Shown: positions 48,156-58,719, numbered from the stretch's first letter. The stretch: DNA of 64,000 bases from Vibrio sp. HB236076 (GCF_040957575.1 NZ_CP162601.1:992001-1056000), one strand, 5' to 3'. The notes: generated by a model not told the origin, from the letters alone. Numbers and translations: made by a program.

Positions 48156-48953
48156 ATGTCGAGAAAACGAGGCTTTATTCGCCCTGATAACCATGATGAT
48201 TTAGAGCAATCTGCCACCGCTTGGGGGTTGCCAGATTACGGCGCCGGTCAGCAAACTCGCGCCCGAGAGACGGCCTTAAACTACGACCCAAGTTGGGCGC
48301 CTGCTGATCCTAGTCCTGTTGAAGAGCCGGTGTTGGAATTAACCGAAGAGCAGATTGAACTTATCAAGCAAGGAGCCTATCAAGAAGGCTTGCACCAAGG
48401 GCAAGAAGCTGGGTTTAACCAAGGCTTTGAAAAAGGTAAGGAACAGGGGCATCACCAAGGCTTAGAGGAAGGACGTGAACAGGGTTACCAAGACGGGCTT
48501 GAGCAAGCGCAAGAGCAGATCAATCAAACGGTTGACGCCTTTACGGCTTTGGCAGATCAGTTCAGTCAGCCACTGGCTCTAATGAATCAACAAGTGGAAA
48601 AACAACTGATTGAGATGGTACTCATGCTGGTAAAAGAAGTGGTGCACGTAGAGGCGACGTGCAATCCGCAAGTGATTCTTGAAGCGGTAAAAGAGGCGTG
48701 TGACGTATTGCCTATTACGGGCCATGAGATTCAATTGAGTCTCAACCCTGAAGATGCCGAGTTGGTAAGACAACACTACGATACTCAGCAACAAGCGCAA
48801 AAACATTGGCAATTAAACGATGAGCCGGCGTTAAAGCGCGGTGATGTGCAAATTCAGCTTGGCGATTCACACATTGAATACAAGATGGAAGATCGCATTC
48901 GTCAAGTGTTAAAAAACTTTTGTGAAACAAACCAGTTCCAGGATCAGAGTTGA
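48156..48953 (+). CDS. fliH: Flagellar export ATPase regulator FliH
   Basis: FliH binds and restrains the export ATPase FliI. It has 265 residues. Residues about 72-118 contain a run of GxxxG-type repeats ([19 protein letters not shown] and on), a known feature of FliH helices, and a C-terminal domain follows. AAGGA precedes ATG 48156. Its stop codon overlaps the start of fliI. Confidence 0.94.
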   Translation: MSRKRGFIRPDNHDDLEQSATAWGLPDYGAGQQTRARETALNYDPSWAPADPSPVEEPVLELTEEQIELIKQGAYQEGLHQGQEAGFNQGFEKGKEQGHHQGLEEGREQGYQDGLEQAQEQINQTVDAFTALADQFSQPLALMNQQVEKQLIEMVLMLVKEVVHVEATCNPQVILEAVKEACDVLPITGHEIQLSLNPEDAELVRQHYDTQQQAQKHWQLNDEPALKRGDVQIQLGDSHIEYKMEDRIRQVLKNFCETNQFQDQS

Positions 48954-50272
48954 TGCTGGCTCTAGAAGAACGTCTCAAGCAATATAAAACCAAGGGCCTT
49001 ACCACGCGCCCAGTGGTCTCTGGGAAATTGGTGCGCGTGATTGGTCTCACGTTAGAGGCCACCGGATGTCGAGCCCCTATTGGTAGTGTGTGCTTGGTTG
49101 AAACCATGCACGGTCAAATGGAAGCCGAAGTCGTGGGTTTTTCTGGTGAGAGCTTGTTTCTCATGCCCAGCGATCAAATTCAAGGTATTTTGCCCGGGGC
49201 GAAAGTGACGCCACTGACTCATGATTCAGGCATTCCTGTCGGGATGGGATTACTCGGTCGTGTGGTTGATGGCAGCGGTGAGCCGCTTGATGGTCTTGGC
49301 GCTATTTTTTGTGAAAACAAAGCGAGTTTTAATGCGAAGCCGATTAACCCCCTTGCCCGAAAACCCATTACTGAGCCTTTGGACGTCGGGCTTAAAGCCA
49401 TCAATGGTTTATTGACCGTGGGTAAAGGGCAGCGGATTGGGCTTTTTGCCGGCTCTGGCGTCGGTAAGTCGGTGACTCTAGGCATGATGACGCGAGGGAC
49501 CACTGCTCAAGTCGTGGTGGTTGGTCTGATTGGTGAGCGTGGGCGAGAGGTAAAAGAATTTATCGAAGAAATTTTAGGCGTTGATGGGCGAGAAAGAGCG
49601 GTTGTGGTTGCCGCGCCTGCAGACGCTTCTCCTCTCATGCGTTTGAAAGGATGTCAAACCGCGTTAACTATCGCTGAATACTTTCGCGATCAATGTCTTG
49701 ATGTGTTACTGCTGCTCGATTCTTTGACGCGATACGCGCAAGCACAACGAGAGATCGCATTATCGGTTGGTGAGCCGCCAGCGACCAAAGGTTATCCGCC
49801 GTCTGTTTTTGCCAAGTTGCCCGCCTTGGTTGAGCGCGCTGGCAACGGCAGTGAAAATCAAGGTTCGATCACCGCATTTTTCACGGTATTGACCGAAGGC
49901 GATGATTTACAAGATCCGATTGCGGATGCTTCGAGAGCCATCTTAGATGGGCACATTGTGCTATCGCGTGAAATGGCTGATGCGGGTCATTATCCTGCCA
50001 TCGATGTTGAAAAGTCCGTGAGCCGAGTTATGCCGCAAATTACCACCGATGAGCACATGTTGATGTCTAAAGCAGTGCGCCAGGTGCTGTCAATATGTCG
50101 TAAAAACCAAGACTTAGTCTCAATTGGCGCCTACAAGCCAGGGACGGATCCCGCGATCGACAGTGCGTTTACGCTCAAGCCCAAACTGGACGGTTTCTTA
50201 CAGCAGCAAATGAAAGAGTCGGTGCCATACGATATGTGTATCAATATGTTAAAAAGCATTTTGAGCGGGTGA
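48953..50272 (+). CDS. fliI: Flagellum-specific export ATPase FliI
   Basis: FliI is the AAA-like ATPase of the flagellar type III export system, related to F1-beta. The 439-residue protein has the P-loop GSGVGKS at 167-173, the Walker [41 protein letters not shown] region and [18 protein letters not shown] 48953 overlaps the fliH stop; the TTG just before it is rejected. Confidence 0.97.
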   Translation: MLALEERLKQYKTKGLTTRPVVSGKLVRVIGLTLEATGCRAPIGSVCLVETMHGQMEAEVVGFSGESLFLMPSDQIQGILPGAKVTPLTHDSGIPVGMGLLGRVVDGSGEPLDGLGAIFCENKASFNAKPINPLARKPITEPLDVGLKAINGLLTVGKGQRIGLFAGSGVGKSVTLGMMTRGTTAQVVVVGLIGERGREVKEFIEEILGVDGRERAVVVAAPADASPLMRLKGCQTALTIAEYFRDQCLDVLLLLDSLTRYAQAQREIALSVGEPPATKGYPPSVFAKLPALVERAGNGSENQGSITAFFTVLTEGDDLQDPIADASRAILDGHIVLSREMADAGHYPAIDVEKSVSRVMPQITTDEHMLMSKAVRQVLSICRKNQDLVSIGAYKPGTDPAIDSAFTLKPKLDGFLQQQMKESVPYDMCINMLKSILSG

Positions 50273-50278
50273 TGAGGA

Positions 50279-50716
50279 ATGGAAAACGCACTGGATTTTT
50301 TAATTGAGCAAGCGCAGTCGAAAGAAAAATCGGCAATCAATGCCATTGCTCAAGCTCGCGCTGAACTCGACAATTATTATCAGCAAGTGGCTCAAATCGA
50401 ACAATATCGCTTAGATTACTGTCAACAATTAGTGGAAAAAGGCCAATCGGGATTAACGGCAAGTCAATTTATGCATCTCAACCGCTTTTTAACTCAACTT
50501 GATGACACGTTAACGAAGCAAAAACAAGCGGAAACCCACTTTAAGCAGCAAGTGGAGTCTGCTCAGCAACACTGGCATCAAGTTCGTCAGCAGCGACGTT
50601 CTTATGAAGTGTTACTTGAGAAAAAAGCGCAGGAAAAGAAAAAACAAGAGCAAAAGAAGGAGCAAAAATTGATGGATGAATTTGCTTCCTTGTCGTATCG
50701 AAAAACGCTTTTCTAG
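50279..50716 (+). CDS. fliJ: Flagellar export protein FliJ
   Basis: FliJ is the central coiled-coil stalk of the export ATPase, like F1 gamma. The 145-residue protein is almost entirely helical and rich in Gln, Lys and Glu, with a C-terminal basic run KKAQEKKKQEQKKEQK. GAGGA precedes ATG 50279, and the gene is six bases after fliI. It ends the fliE-J operon; the sigma-54 promoter of fliK lies only 4 bases after the stop. Confidence 0.9.
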   Translation: MENALDFLIEQAQSKEKSAINAIAQARAELDNYYQQVAQIEQYRLDYCQQLVEKGQSGLTASQFMHLNRFLTQLDDTLTKQKQAETHFKQQVESAQQHWHQVRQQRRSYEVLLEKKAQEKKKQEQKKEQKLMDEFASLSYRKTLF

Positions 50717-50719
50717 TTA

Positions 50720-50735
50720 TGGCGTGATTATTGCT
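50720..50735 (+). promoter_or_regulatory. Sigma-54 promoter of the fliK operon
   Basis: TGGCGT (50720-50725), five bases, then TTGCT (50731-50735); GG (50721-50722) and GC (50733-50734) are 10 bases apart. It lies directly after fliJ and about 210 bases before the fliK ATG, so the mRNA has a long leader. Confidence 0.85.
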
Positions 50736-50943
50736 AACATCATTATTATTTACTTGGTTAATGATGACTGAGTTAAACCAAAGTTGCTTAGGTGAGCTAT
50801 TGACTTAAGTGACCAACAAGTCGCTAGTTAACCGCTGTAACCGTGAGCGTGTTGTTGAAAGTGTCGAGCTGTATTTCACAAAGTACCTCTCCATGTATTA
50901 GTGATGATGCCTGTATTTTCTTGTTTTTGTTGAGACAAAGCCT

Positions 50944-53232
50944 ATGAATGTATCTTTATCCCCCTCTGCTAAGCCTGCGAAAGAGCCCTCTATTGGTCAA
51001 GGTGACCGTGAAATTGCCTCGCTGAGCAACAGCGAAAAACACCAGTTTCAAGGCGTATTTAACGAAGCAATAGAAGCGCAATCAAGCGAAAAAAAAGCGA
51101 AGCAGCCAGGGCACCTAGCTGAAGCGACAACAGGGGGATCCAAGCCTTCTGCTGAGCTAAACGCGGATACGACTCATAGCCAGCAGTCAACGTCACTGCT
51201 GGAGTCGTCTGAGTCTGAACAAGAAAACAGCCTAGTGTTGCCATCGGCACCGGTCTCTGAAGGCGGTGGTGAGGAAGACGAGGCGGATTCAGTTTTGACA
51301 GAAGTCAACACAGCATCAAAATCGACCAGCTCAGTTGCTTTTGAAGGCAAAGTCATTGCGGGTACTCAAGCACTTTCAACCGCCCCTGTTCATCGCACCG
51401 CCGATGAAAAGACGAAGACTGCCGCTCAGTCTGATGAGGTGGTAGGTGCAGAGACGGAAGCACAATACAGTCAGGTTTCTCCTTTTCTTGACCGCCACGC
51501 TGCCAAAAGTGACTCAGTCGACAACGACGCACAGCACGTTATCCAAACAGTGAACGAGGCGAAACAACCTGAGGGTTTCGTTAATGACACCGCAGGCACC
51601 CAAGCACAAAAAGACGCACCAAAAGACGCACAAACAATTGAAGTAGAAACAAATTTTCAGGCTTCGTCTGGGGCTCGTTTATCACAAGAGACCCACAGTC
51701 AGCCGATTGTTGAAACAAGCAAGCCACTTGACTCTAGCGCCCTTACCAGCGTCCCTATTGATGAACAAGTGAAAATGCAAGCCGAGCAAACCATGAGTGA
51801 TGGGCAAACGCTATTACAAAGGCTAAACCAATACCATCAAGCGCTCTTTGACAAAAGCGGCAAAGATTTGCCACTAACGCAAAACGGCGATGATATTGTG
51901 AGCCAAATGCCGAGTCTTCGTACGACTCACGAAGAGGGGCCGATAAGCACGCCATCCCTGGCATTTGTTGAACCAATGACTAAGCTCAATGCAGAAATAC
52001 CCAATGGCGAAGATGGGATTGATTGGAGCGACTCGTTGTCGGATGAAGTGGCCTTAGCGGCACAATGGCATGCGCCGACAGACGAGCCAACTGGTGACCT
52101 TGATAGCAAAGCGGTGACAGAAACACTGCGTTCAAGTTCACCCAACCAACCGCTAAACCATGATGATCAACTGGCGCTTGAACTTACCCATCTGTTGATG
52201 CAAAGCGCGTCAGATAAGACAGAGATTCCTCGCGAGCAGGCCGATGCGGCATTAGATAAGGTCGCTCAGTCTTTGGCACAAGGTCAAGCGGTATCACCGA
52301 CGCAGCAGCAATTACTGCAAGCCTTGGTTCATTCTCCGTTAGTACAGCCCGACCAAGTCGCGGTTGCTGAGCAGTTATTGTCTCAAACATTGATGGCGCA
52401 AACGGACGTGCGACCCTCTGTCATGGGCGCCGTTTCTGCTGATGAATTACCGGTGCCAGTGAGTACATCACCATCCCCACTCTCGCAAGTAAAGTCAGCA
52501 CCGTCTGTGCCACAAGTGGGGGGGGACCTGGGTGTGGACAAGGGTGAATCTGCGCCTATGAGCAACGAAAAAATGCTCAATGAGTTTATCGCGCAAAGAG
52601 CAGCAGTCAACAGCCAAGGCACAGACAATGACCGAACTGTGCTCAAGCGTCAACGAACACAGATGATGAACGAATTGTCTTCTGTGACTGGCGCCGAGCA
52701 CAAATCTGCGGCTGGCACGGTATCAGCAGGATATTCTTCTAGTAACCAAGGCTTATCAGCAACGCCGACATCGAGTATGGCACCGATGAGAACGGATTTC
52801 ACCGCGATGAATATGACTCGAGAGTTGGCTCATGATCAACTGAACGAAAAAGTTCAGATGATGATGGCGAAAAACTTAAAAAGTTTGGACATACGATTAG
52901 ACCCGCCAGAGCTTGGGCGTTTACATATTCGGATGAATTTACACTCCGATGGCGCTAACGTACACTTTACTGTTGCAACGCCACAGGCGAGAGATATGAT
53001 TGAACACACCATGCCACGTTTACGCGATATGCTGTCTTCTCAAGGGGTTAGCTTGGGAGAAACCAGCGTGCAGCAGGAGGCCAGACAGCAGTCTAACTCC
53101 GGTGGTCTGGCACAAGGTGGCCAGGGCAGTCACAACGAACAAGGCGCTGAAATGGGCGCATTGAATGAGGATGAATCCGTTGTCAATGTGACGTTACCGA
53201 CATCGGCAAACGGCGTTAGCTTTTACGCATAA
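50944..53232 (+). CDS. fliK: Flagellar hook-length control protein FliK
   Basis: FliK measures hook length and switches export from hook to filament proteins. The protein is long (762 residues; Salmonella FliK 405). The first 600 residues are low in complexity, rich in Ser, Gln, Ala and Glu, and probably disordered, which suits a molecular ruler. The conserved FliK C-terminal core is at about 640-700 (KSLDIRLDPPELGRLHIRMNL). The long leader after the sigma-54 promoter is unusual. fliL follows 49 bases later. Confidence 0.9.
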   Translation: MNVSLSPSAKPAKEPSIGQGDREIASLSNSEKHQFQGVFNEAIEAQSSEKKAKQPGHLAEATTGGSKPSAELNADTTHSQQSTSLLESSESEQENSLVLPSAPVSEGGGEEDEADSVLTEVNTASKSTSSVAFEGKVIAGTQALSTAPVHRTADEKTKTAAQSDEVVGAETEAQYSQVSPFLDRHAAKSDSVDNDAQHVIQTVNEAKQPEGFVNDTAGTQAQKDAPKDAQTIEVETNFQASSGARLSQETHSQPIVETSKPLDSSALTSVPIDEQVKMQAEQTMSDGQTLLQRLNQYHQALFDKSGKDLPLTQNGDDIVSQMPSLRTTHEEGPISTPSLAFVEPMTKLNAEIPNGEDGIDWSDSLSDEVALAAQWHAPTDEPTGDLDSKAVTETLRSSSPNQPLNHDDQLALELTHLLMQSASDKTEIPREQADAALDKVAQSLAQGQAVSPTQQQLLQALVHSPLVQPDQVAVAEQLLSQTLMAQTDVRPSVMGAVSADELPVPVSTSPSPLSQVKSAPSVPQVGGDLGVDKGESAPMSNEKMLNEFIAQRAAVNSQGTDNDRTVLKRQRTQMMNELSSVTGAEHKSAAGTVSAGYSSSNQGLSATPTSSMAPMRTDFTAMNMTRELAHDQLNEKVQMMMAKNLKSLDIRLDPPELGRLHIRMNLHSDGANVHFTVATPQARDMIEHTMPRLRDMLSSQGVSLGETSVQQEARQQSNSGGLAQGGQGSHNEQGAEMGALNEDESVVNVTLPTSANGVSFYA

Positions 53233-53281
53233 TCCCTCAGTGTGATGCGCGAATACTTAATGACAATAAAAAGAGAGTACC

Positions 53282-53779
53282 ATGGCTGAAGAACAAGAAG
53301 AGACCCCAAAGGGCAAAAGTAAATTAATGCTTATCATCATTATTGCGGTTGTACTATTGCTCGGTGGGGGAGGCGCTGCCTTTTTTTTGCTCGGCGGTGA
53401 AGACGACGCCAGTACCGCCCCAGAAGGGGAAGTGGCAAGTCAGGTCACCAAACCGGAAGAGCCCATAGTTTATGTCAATATTCCCCAGCCCTTTATCTTT
53501 AATGTGACGGGGGATACACGAGATCGCATGGTGCAAATTAAAGTCCAATTAATGGTGCGTGGCAGTCAGCACGAAGAAGAAGCGCAATACCACTCACCTT
53601 TGATCGAAAGTACGTTGTTATCGACTTTTGCGACCGCGACTGTTGAGCAATTGCGTTCAACGACTGGCCGTATTGAATTGAGAGAGCGTGCCACTGATGA
53701 TGTTAAAGCGGCCTTAGCCAAAGTGATCGGCAGCCCCGTTATCGAAAAGGTGTTGTTTACCGATTTTGTAATCCAATAA
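53282..53779 (+). CDS. fliL: Flagellar stator-associated protein FliL
   Basis: FliL surrounds or supports the stator units. The 165-residue protein has one membrane helix (about 14-37) and a periplasmic domain with YVNIPQPFIFNVTGD and the C-terminal VLFTDFVIQ. AGAGAG precedes the ATG. fliM follows 10 bases later. Confidence 0.94.
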   Translation: MAEEQEETPKGKSKLMLIIIIAVVLLLGGGGAAFFLLGGEDDASTAPEGEVASQVTKPEEPIVYVNIPQPFIFNVTGDTRDRMVQIKVQLMVRGSQHEEEAQYHSPLIESTLLSTFATATVEQLRSTTGRIELRERATDDVKAALAKVIGSPVIEKVLFTDFVIQ

Positions 53780-53789
53780 TAGGTGACAT

Positions 53790-54836
53790 GTGACAGATTT
53801 ATTAAGCCAAGACGAAATTGACGCGCTATTACATGGCGTAGATGATGTCGAGGAAGAAATAGAAGAAACCAATACCGTTGCCGATGAAAGTGCGGTGAGT
53901 TTCGACTTTTCTTCCCAAGACCGTATTGTACGCGGTCGCATGCCGACCTTAGAGCTTATTAATGAGCGCTTTGCTCGCCACATGCGAATCAGCTTGTTCA
54001 ACATGTTGCGAAAGACAGCTGAAGTGTCAATCAATGGCGTGCAAATGATGAAATTCGGTGAGTACCAAAATACGTTGTATGTGCCTACCAGCTTGAATAT
54101 GGTGCGATTTCGGCCGTTAAAGGGCACGGCTTTGGTGACGATGGAAGCGCGTTTAGTCTTCATTTTAGTCGAAAACTTTTTTGGTGGTGACGGACGATTT
54201 CACGCCAAAATTGAAGGCCGTGAATTTACTCCTACCGAAAGACGCATTATTCAATTGTTGCTCAAAATCGTCTTTGAAGATTATCGCGAAGCCTGGTCAC
54301 CGGTGATGGGGGTCGAGTTTGAGTACTTAGATTCCGAAGTCAACCCGAGTATGGCGAATATCGTTAGCCCAACCGAAGTGATTGTTGTCAGCTCATTTCA
54401 TATTGAAGTCGATGGTGGCGGTGGCGACTTTCACATGGTGATGCCTTATTCGATGCTAGAGCCAATTCGCGAGTTGCTCGATGCGGGGGTGCAATCGGAT
54501 AAGATGGAAACTGATGTGCGTTGGAGCTCAGCACTGCGAGATGAAATCATGGACTGCCAAGTGAACTTTAGGGTCAACTTACTTGAGAAAGACCTGTCTT
54601 TAAGGGATTTGATGGAGTTAAGACCTGGCGATGTTATTCCAATCAACATGCCTGAACACGCGGTCATGTTTGTTGAAGAGTTACCGACTTATCGGGTTAA
54701 AATGGGGCGCTCTGGCGATAAACTGGCGGTTCAAGTGGCGCAAGAAATCGAGCGGCCCCAAGTTGCTAAGACCGATCTGTCTTTTTTGAGTAAAGACATG
54801 ATGGCCGAACTTGAAGATAATAACGAAGACGAATAA
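53790..54836 (+). CDS. fliM: Flagellar motor switch protein FliM
   Basis: FliM is the C-ring protein that binds CheY-P and FliG. The 348-residue protein starts with LLSQDEIDALLHGVDD, the CheY-binding N-terminus, followed by the FliM middle domain (RMPTLELINERFARHMR) and a C-terminal SpoA domain. Start is GTG 53790; the ATG two bases earlier is out of frame and meets a stop at once. Confidence 0.97.
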   Translation: MTDLLSQDEIDALLHGVDDVEEEIEETNTVADESAVSFDFSSQDRIVRGRMPTLELINERFARHMRISLFNMLRKTAEVSINGVQMMKFGEYQNTLYVPTSLNMVRFRPLKGTALVTMEARLVFILVENFFGGDGRFHAKIEGREFTPTERRIIQLLLKIVFEDYREAWSPVMGVEFEYLDSEVNPSMANIVSPTEVIVVSSFHIEVDGGGGDFHMVMPYSMLEPIRELLDAGVQSDKMETDVRWSSALRDEIMDCQVNFRVNLLEKDLSLRDLMELRPGDVIPINMPEHAVMFVEELPTYRVKMGRSGDKLAVQVAQEIERPQVAKTDLSFLSKDMMAELEDNNEDE

Positions 54837-54856
54837 CGATGCTTTGAGGAGCGAAA

Positions 54857-55261
54857 ATGGAACCTAGTGACGATCAAAAATTGGCTGACGAGTGGGCGGC
54901 CGCCTTGGGTGAAGATCCTTCGGTGAACAATGACGATGACGTTCAAAGTGCCCCGCTTGAGGATTTAGAGGACAGCGCTTCACCTATCACTGATGACGAG
55001 CGTCGAAAGCTCGACACCATAATGGATATTCCGGTCACGATTTCTATGGAAGTGGGGCGTTCAAAAATCAGTATTCGCAACTTGCTACAACTCAATCAAG
55101 GCTCGGTTGTCGAACTCGACCGTTTGGCCGGTGAATCCTTGGACGTATTAGTCAACGGGACGCTAATTGCTCATGGTGAGGTGGTGGTCGTCAATGATAA
55201 ATTTGGTATTCGTTTGACCGATGTCATCAGTCAAACTGAACGAATTAAAAAGCTGCGCTAA
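54857..55261 (+). CDS. fliN: Flagellar motor switch protein FliN
   Basis: FliN builds the lower C ring with FliM. The 134-residue protein has an acidic N-terminal half and a SpoA domain with LDTIMDIPVTISMEVGRSKISI and IRLTDVISQTERIKKL. GAGGAGCG precedes ATG 54857. The last base of its stop is the first base of the fliO ATG. Confidence 0.97.
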   Translation: MEPSDDQKLADEWAAALGEDPSVNNDDDVQSAPLEDLEDSASPITDDERRKLDTIMDIPVTISMEVGRSKISIRNLLQLNQGSVVELDRLAGESLDVLVNGTLIAHGEVVVVNDKFGIRLTDVISQTERIKKLR

Positions 55262-55668
55262 TGAGTATGTATCGTCTTGCAGGGCTGGTGGTTTCGCTTT
55301 GCTTTATCAGCCGACCTTTGATGGCCGCAGAGCAAGGGCAAGGGCCCAGTTTAGAGATTGCTTCAAGTGTGTTGTCGCTGTTACTGGTGATCGCTTTGAT
55401 TGTCATACTGGCTTGGGGGATTAAACGCTTAAATGGCGGGGGCTTGACTCAGCGTCATGGGCTAAAAATTATTAGTCAACTCCCTGTGGGCACCAAAGAG
55501 CGAATTGCGGTTGTTGAAGCTGGCGATGAACAATTTCTCATCGGGGTAACGGCGCAAAATATTCACCTGATAGCCAAGTTGGAACAGCGATTAGAATCCA
55601 CTGCTGGACCGGCGGCATCCCCGTTTCAGCAGTTGCTGGCAAAGCGAATCAAAACAGATGAAAAATAA
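55261..55668 (+). CDS. fliO: Flagellar biosynthesis protein FliO
   Basis: FliO is a short bitopic membrane protein that helps assemble the FliP export gate. The 135-residue protein has a probable signal-like segment (about 6-20), a membrane helix (about 36-56) and a cytoplasmic domain with [29 protein letters not shown]. It starts at ATG 55261 overlapping fliN, and its 3' end overlaps fliP by 11 bases. Confidence 0.93.
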   Translation: MSMYRLAGLVVSLCFISRPLMAAEQGQGPSLEIASSVLSLLLVIALIVILAWGIKRLNGGGLTQRHGLKIISQLPVGTKERIAVVEAGDEQFLIGVTAQNIHLIAKLEQRLESTAGPAASPFQQLLAKRIKTDEK

Positions 55669-56506
55669 AATTCTCAAGACGTGGTTGGGGCTGATTTACA
55701 CGGCCTTATTGTTGTTTTACAGCACATTTTCTTTTGCTGTGACCGAGGAACAAACCACCACTGTCACCAATGGTAGCGTGTCATCATCGTCGTTTATTAG
55801 CAATAGTGGCGTGGGTCAAGTTCAGACCAGTGGTGGTATTCCTGCGCTGACGGTTACCACCAACGACGATGGCAGTGAGGATTACTCAGTTACGCTGCAA
55901 ATTCTCGCCTTAATGACCATGCTCGGTTTTTTACCGGCCATGGTGATTTTGATGACGTCGTTTACCCGTATTGTGATTGTCATGTCGATTTTGCGCCAAG
56001 CGATGGGGCTACAACAAACGCCATCCAACCAAGTGATCATCGGGATTGCTCTGTTCTTGACCTTTTTTATTATGTCTCCGGTGTTTGATCAAATCAATCG
56101 CCAAGCGGTACAACCTTATCTCAATGAACAGGTGACGGCCCGCCAGGCATTTGACAATGCTCAAGCGCCGATGAAAGCGTTTATGCTCAAACAAACACGC
56201 GTGAAAGATCTCGAAACCTTTGTCAATATGTCAGGGCAAGAGGTCGACACTCCAGAGCAAGTGTCGATGGCCGTGTTGATTCCCGCATTTATTACCTCTG
56301 AATTAAAAACGGCATTTCAAATTGGTTTTATGCTTTTCTTGCCTTTTTTGATCATCGATTTAGTGGTGGCCTCTGTGTTGATGGCCATGGGTATGATGAT
56401 GTTATCGCCAATGATAGTCTCATTGCCTTTCAAATTGATGCTGTTTGTTTTAGTTGACGGTTGGAATTTGATTTTGTCGACCTTGGCTGGCAGTTTTGTC
56501 ACCTAA
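55658..56506 (+). CDS. fliP: Flagellar export gate protein FliP
   Basis: FliP is part of the FliP5-FliQ4-FliR1 core of the export gate. The 282-residue protein has a signal peptide (hydrophobic about 9-27) and four membrane segments. Signatures include [18 protein letters not shown] and the C-terminal [16 protein letters not shown]. It overlaps fliO and is followed by fliQ after 19 bases. Confidence 0.97.
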   Translation: MKNKILKTWLGLIYTALLLFYSTFSFAVTEEQTTTVTNGSVSSSSFISNSGVGQVQTSGGIPALTVTTNDDGSEDYSVTLQILALMTMLGFLPAMVILMTSFTRIVIVMSILRQAMGLQQTPSNQVIIGIALFLTFFIMSPVFDQINRQAVQPYLNEQVTARQAFDNAQAPMKAFMLKQTRVKDLETFVNMSGQEVDTPEQVSMAVLIPAFITSELKTAFQIGFMLFLPFLIIDLVVASVLMAMGMMMLSPMIVSLPFKLMLFVLVDGWNLILSTLAGSFVT

Positions 56507-56525
56507 GTAAAGAAAGGAGCGTTAC

Positions 56526-56795
56526 ATGACCCCTGAGTTATTTGTCGAACTCTTTCGCGACGCATTGTGGATGGTCCTGTTACTGGTCTGCGTGATCATC
56601 ATCCCGAGTTTGTTAGTGGGCTTGATTGTGGCTGTTTTCCAAGCGGCGACGTCGATTAATGAACAAACTTTAAGCTTTCTACCGCGTTTGGTCGTCACGT
56701 TATTGGCGTTAATTTTCTTCGGTCATTGGATGACACAAATGATGATGGAATACTTTTACAGCTTGATTGAGCGAATGCCGCAAGTGTTGTACTGA
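56526..56795 (+). CDS. fliQ: Flagellar export gate protein FliQ
   Basis: FliQ has two membrane helices of the export gate in 89 residues. The segment FQAATSINEQTLSFLPRL is conserved in the family. AAAGGAG precedes ATG 56526. The stop TGA overlaps the fliR ATG. Confidence 0.97.
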   Translation: MTPELFVELFRDALWMVLLLVCVIIIPSLLVGLIVAVFQAATSINEQTLSFLPRLVVTLLALIFFGHWMTQMMMEYFYSLIERMPQVLY

Positions 56796-57577
56796 TGGAA
56801 GCATTTCCCGCCACTCTGATCCTCGACTGGTTAGCCAACTATTTTTGGCCTTTTACCCGTATTTCGTCAATGCTGATGGTGATGACCGTTACTGGGGCGC
56901 GCTTTGTGTCATCTCGCGTTCGCCTTTACCTTAGCCTCGCGATCACATTTGCCGTCATGCCAGCTATTCCCGCGGTGCCTTCTGATATTACTCTGTTGTC
57001 TTTTGATGGTTTTTTGATTTTGTTTCAACAAATTATTATTGGCGTCGCAATGGGGATGATCACACAGTTTGTTGTGCAAACTTTTGTGATTCTTGGCCAA
57101 ATTCTCGGTATGCAGGCCAGTTTGGGTTTTGCTTCTATGGTTGACCCCTCCAATGGACAAAGCACGCCATTACTGGGTCAATTGTTTATGTTATTGACGA
57201 CCTTGTTTTTTTTGGCAACCGATGGTCACCTCAAAATGATTCAGCTCGTCGTGATGAGTTTTAACACCTTGCCTATTGGTGAGTCGTTAGTGGCTGCTGA
57301 TTTTCACAATATTGCCAGTTGGCTAGCGGTGATGTTCAAAGTGGCCTTGACCATGTCTTTGTCGGGGATCATCGCGTTGTTAACGATTAACTTATCTTTT
57401 GGGGTGATGACCCGCGCTGCGCCCCAGCTCAATATTTTCTCACTGGGTTTTGCTTTTGCGTTGCTGGTTGGCCTATTGTTATGTTGGTATATGATTTCAG
57501 GCTTGTATGGTCATTATCAGGTTTTCTGGCAATTTGCTGAGCAAGAAATTTGTCAAATTGCTCGAGTTAACTGTTAA
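56795..57577 (+). CDS. fliR: Flagellar export gate protein FliR
   Basis: FliR is the single-copy gate subunit, of 260 residues with about six membrane segments. Conserved parts include ARFVSSRVRLYLSLAITF and MQASLGFASMVDPSNGQ. It is translationally coupled to fliQ. flhB follows 11 bases later. Confidence 0.96.
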   Translation: MEAFPATLILDWLANYFWPFTRISSMLMVMTVTGARFVSSRVRLYLSLAITFAVMPAIPAVPSDITLLSFDGFLILFQQIIIGVAMGMITQFVVQTFVILGQILGMQASLGFASMVDPSNGQSTPLLGQLFMLLTTLFFLATDGHLKMIQLVVMSFNTLPIGESLVAADFHNIASWLAVMFKVALTMSLSGIIALLTINLSFGVMTRAAPQLNIFSLGFAFALLVGLLLCWYMISGLYGHYQVFWQFAEQEICQIARVNC

Positions 57578-57588
57578 GGGAGGACCGG

Positions 57589-58719
57589 ATGGCGGAATCC
57601 GATGGTCAGGAAAGAACAGAAGAAGCCACCCCCCGAAGGCGGCAGCAAGCGAAAGACAAAGGGCAGGTCGCTCGTTCGAAAGAGTTGGCATCGGTATCTG
57701 TACTTGTGGTTGGCTCTGTGGCTTTGATGTGGTTTGGTGAATCACTTGCCAAAGCCTTATACGCAGTGATGTCGCGATTATTCCTCCTAACTCGTGAAGA
57801 AATTTTCGATCAATCCAAGCTGTTTGATATTGCGTTTGCTGCAATGGGGGAGTTGATAGGCCCTTTACTGCTGATTTTGTTAGTTTTATTTTTTGCTGCT
57901 TTGATCGGCGCAGCAGGGCTGGGAGGCATACAGTTTTCTGCTGAAGCCGCGCGACCTAAGCTGTCGAAAATGAATCCCTTGTCGGGGTTTAAGCGCATGT
58001 TAGGCATGCAAAGCTGGGTAGAACTGATCAAATCGATACTCAAAGTGTCTTTGGTGGCTGGGGTGGCGTTTTTTCTAATTCAAGCGTCCCGTTTTGATCT
58101 CGCCCAACTCTCGATTGACGTTTACCCACGCAACATATTTCACGCTTTGGATATACTGAGTCAGTTTGTATTGTTGATAAGCTGTTCATTATTAATTGTG
58201 GTCGCTATTGATATCCCATTTCAAATTTGGCAGCACAATAATCAGTTGAAAATGACCAAGCAAGAAGTCAAAGATGAGTATAAAGACACCGAGGGTAAAC
58301 CCGAGGTCAAAGGGCGGATCCGCATGTTACAGCGCGAGGCTGCACAGCGAAGAATGATGGCGGAGGTCCCGCAAGCGGATGTTATCGTGACCAACCCAGA
58401 GCACTTTTCTGTTGCGCTTCGCTATGATCAAAGCTTGGACAAAGCGCCCATCGTGGTCGCTAAGGGCAGCGACCACATGGCGTTAAAAATTCGAGAGATT
58501 GCTCGTGAGCATCAAATTGACATTGTTCCTGCCGCGCCATTAGCTCGGGCACTTTTTTACACCACTGAGCTAGAGCAAGAAATACCCGAAGGCTTGTTTA
58601 CTGCGGTAGCTCAAATTCTTGCTTATCTCTATCAGTTAAAACAGTATCGCAAACAGCGTGGTCAACGGCCCAATTTGCGTGATTACGCCTTGCCGATACC
58701 GCCAGATTATCGTTACTAA
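57589..58719 (+). CDS. flhB: Flagellar export switch protein FlhB
   Basis: FlhB changes export specificity after self-cleavage in its cytosolic part. The 376-residue protein has four membrane helices (to about residue 210) and a cytosolic C-terminal domain. The cleavage motif is at residues 269-272, the same numbering as in E. coli and Salmonella, but reads NPEH rather than NPTH. Asn, Pro and His are kept. The C-terminal tail PNLRDYALPIPPDYRY resembles other Vibrio FlhB proteins as I recall them. AGGGAGGA precedes ATG 57589. Confidence 0.96.
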   Translation: MAESDGQERTEEATPRRRQQAKDKGQVARSKELASVSVLVVGSVALMWFGESLAKALYAVMSRLFLLTREEIFDQSKLFDIAFAAMGELIGPLLLILLVLFFAALIGAAGLGGIQFSAEAARPKLSKMNPLSGFKRMLGMQSWVELIKSILKVSLVAGVAFFLIQASRFDLAQLSIDVYPRNIFHALDILSQFVLLISCSLLIVVAIDIPFQIWQHNNQLKMTKQEVKDEYKDTEGKPEVKGRIRMLQREAAQRRMMAEVPQADVIVTNPEHFSVALRYDQSLDKAPIVVAKGSDHMALKIREIAREHQIDIVPAAPLARALFYTTELEQEIPEGLFTAVAQILAYLYQLKQYRKQRGQRPNLRDYALPIPPDYRY

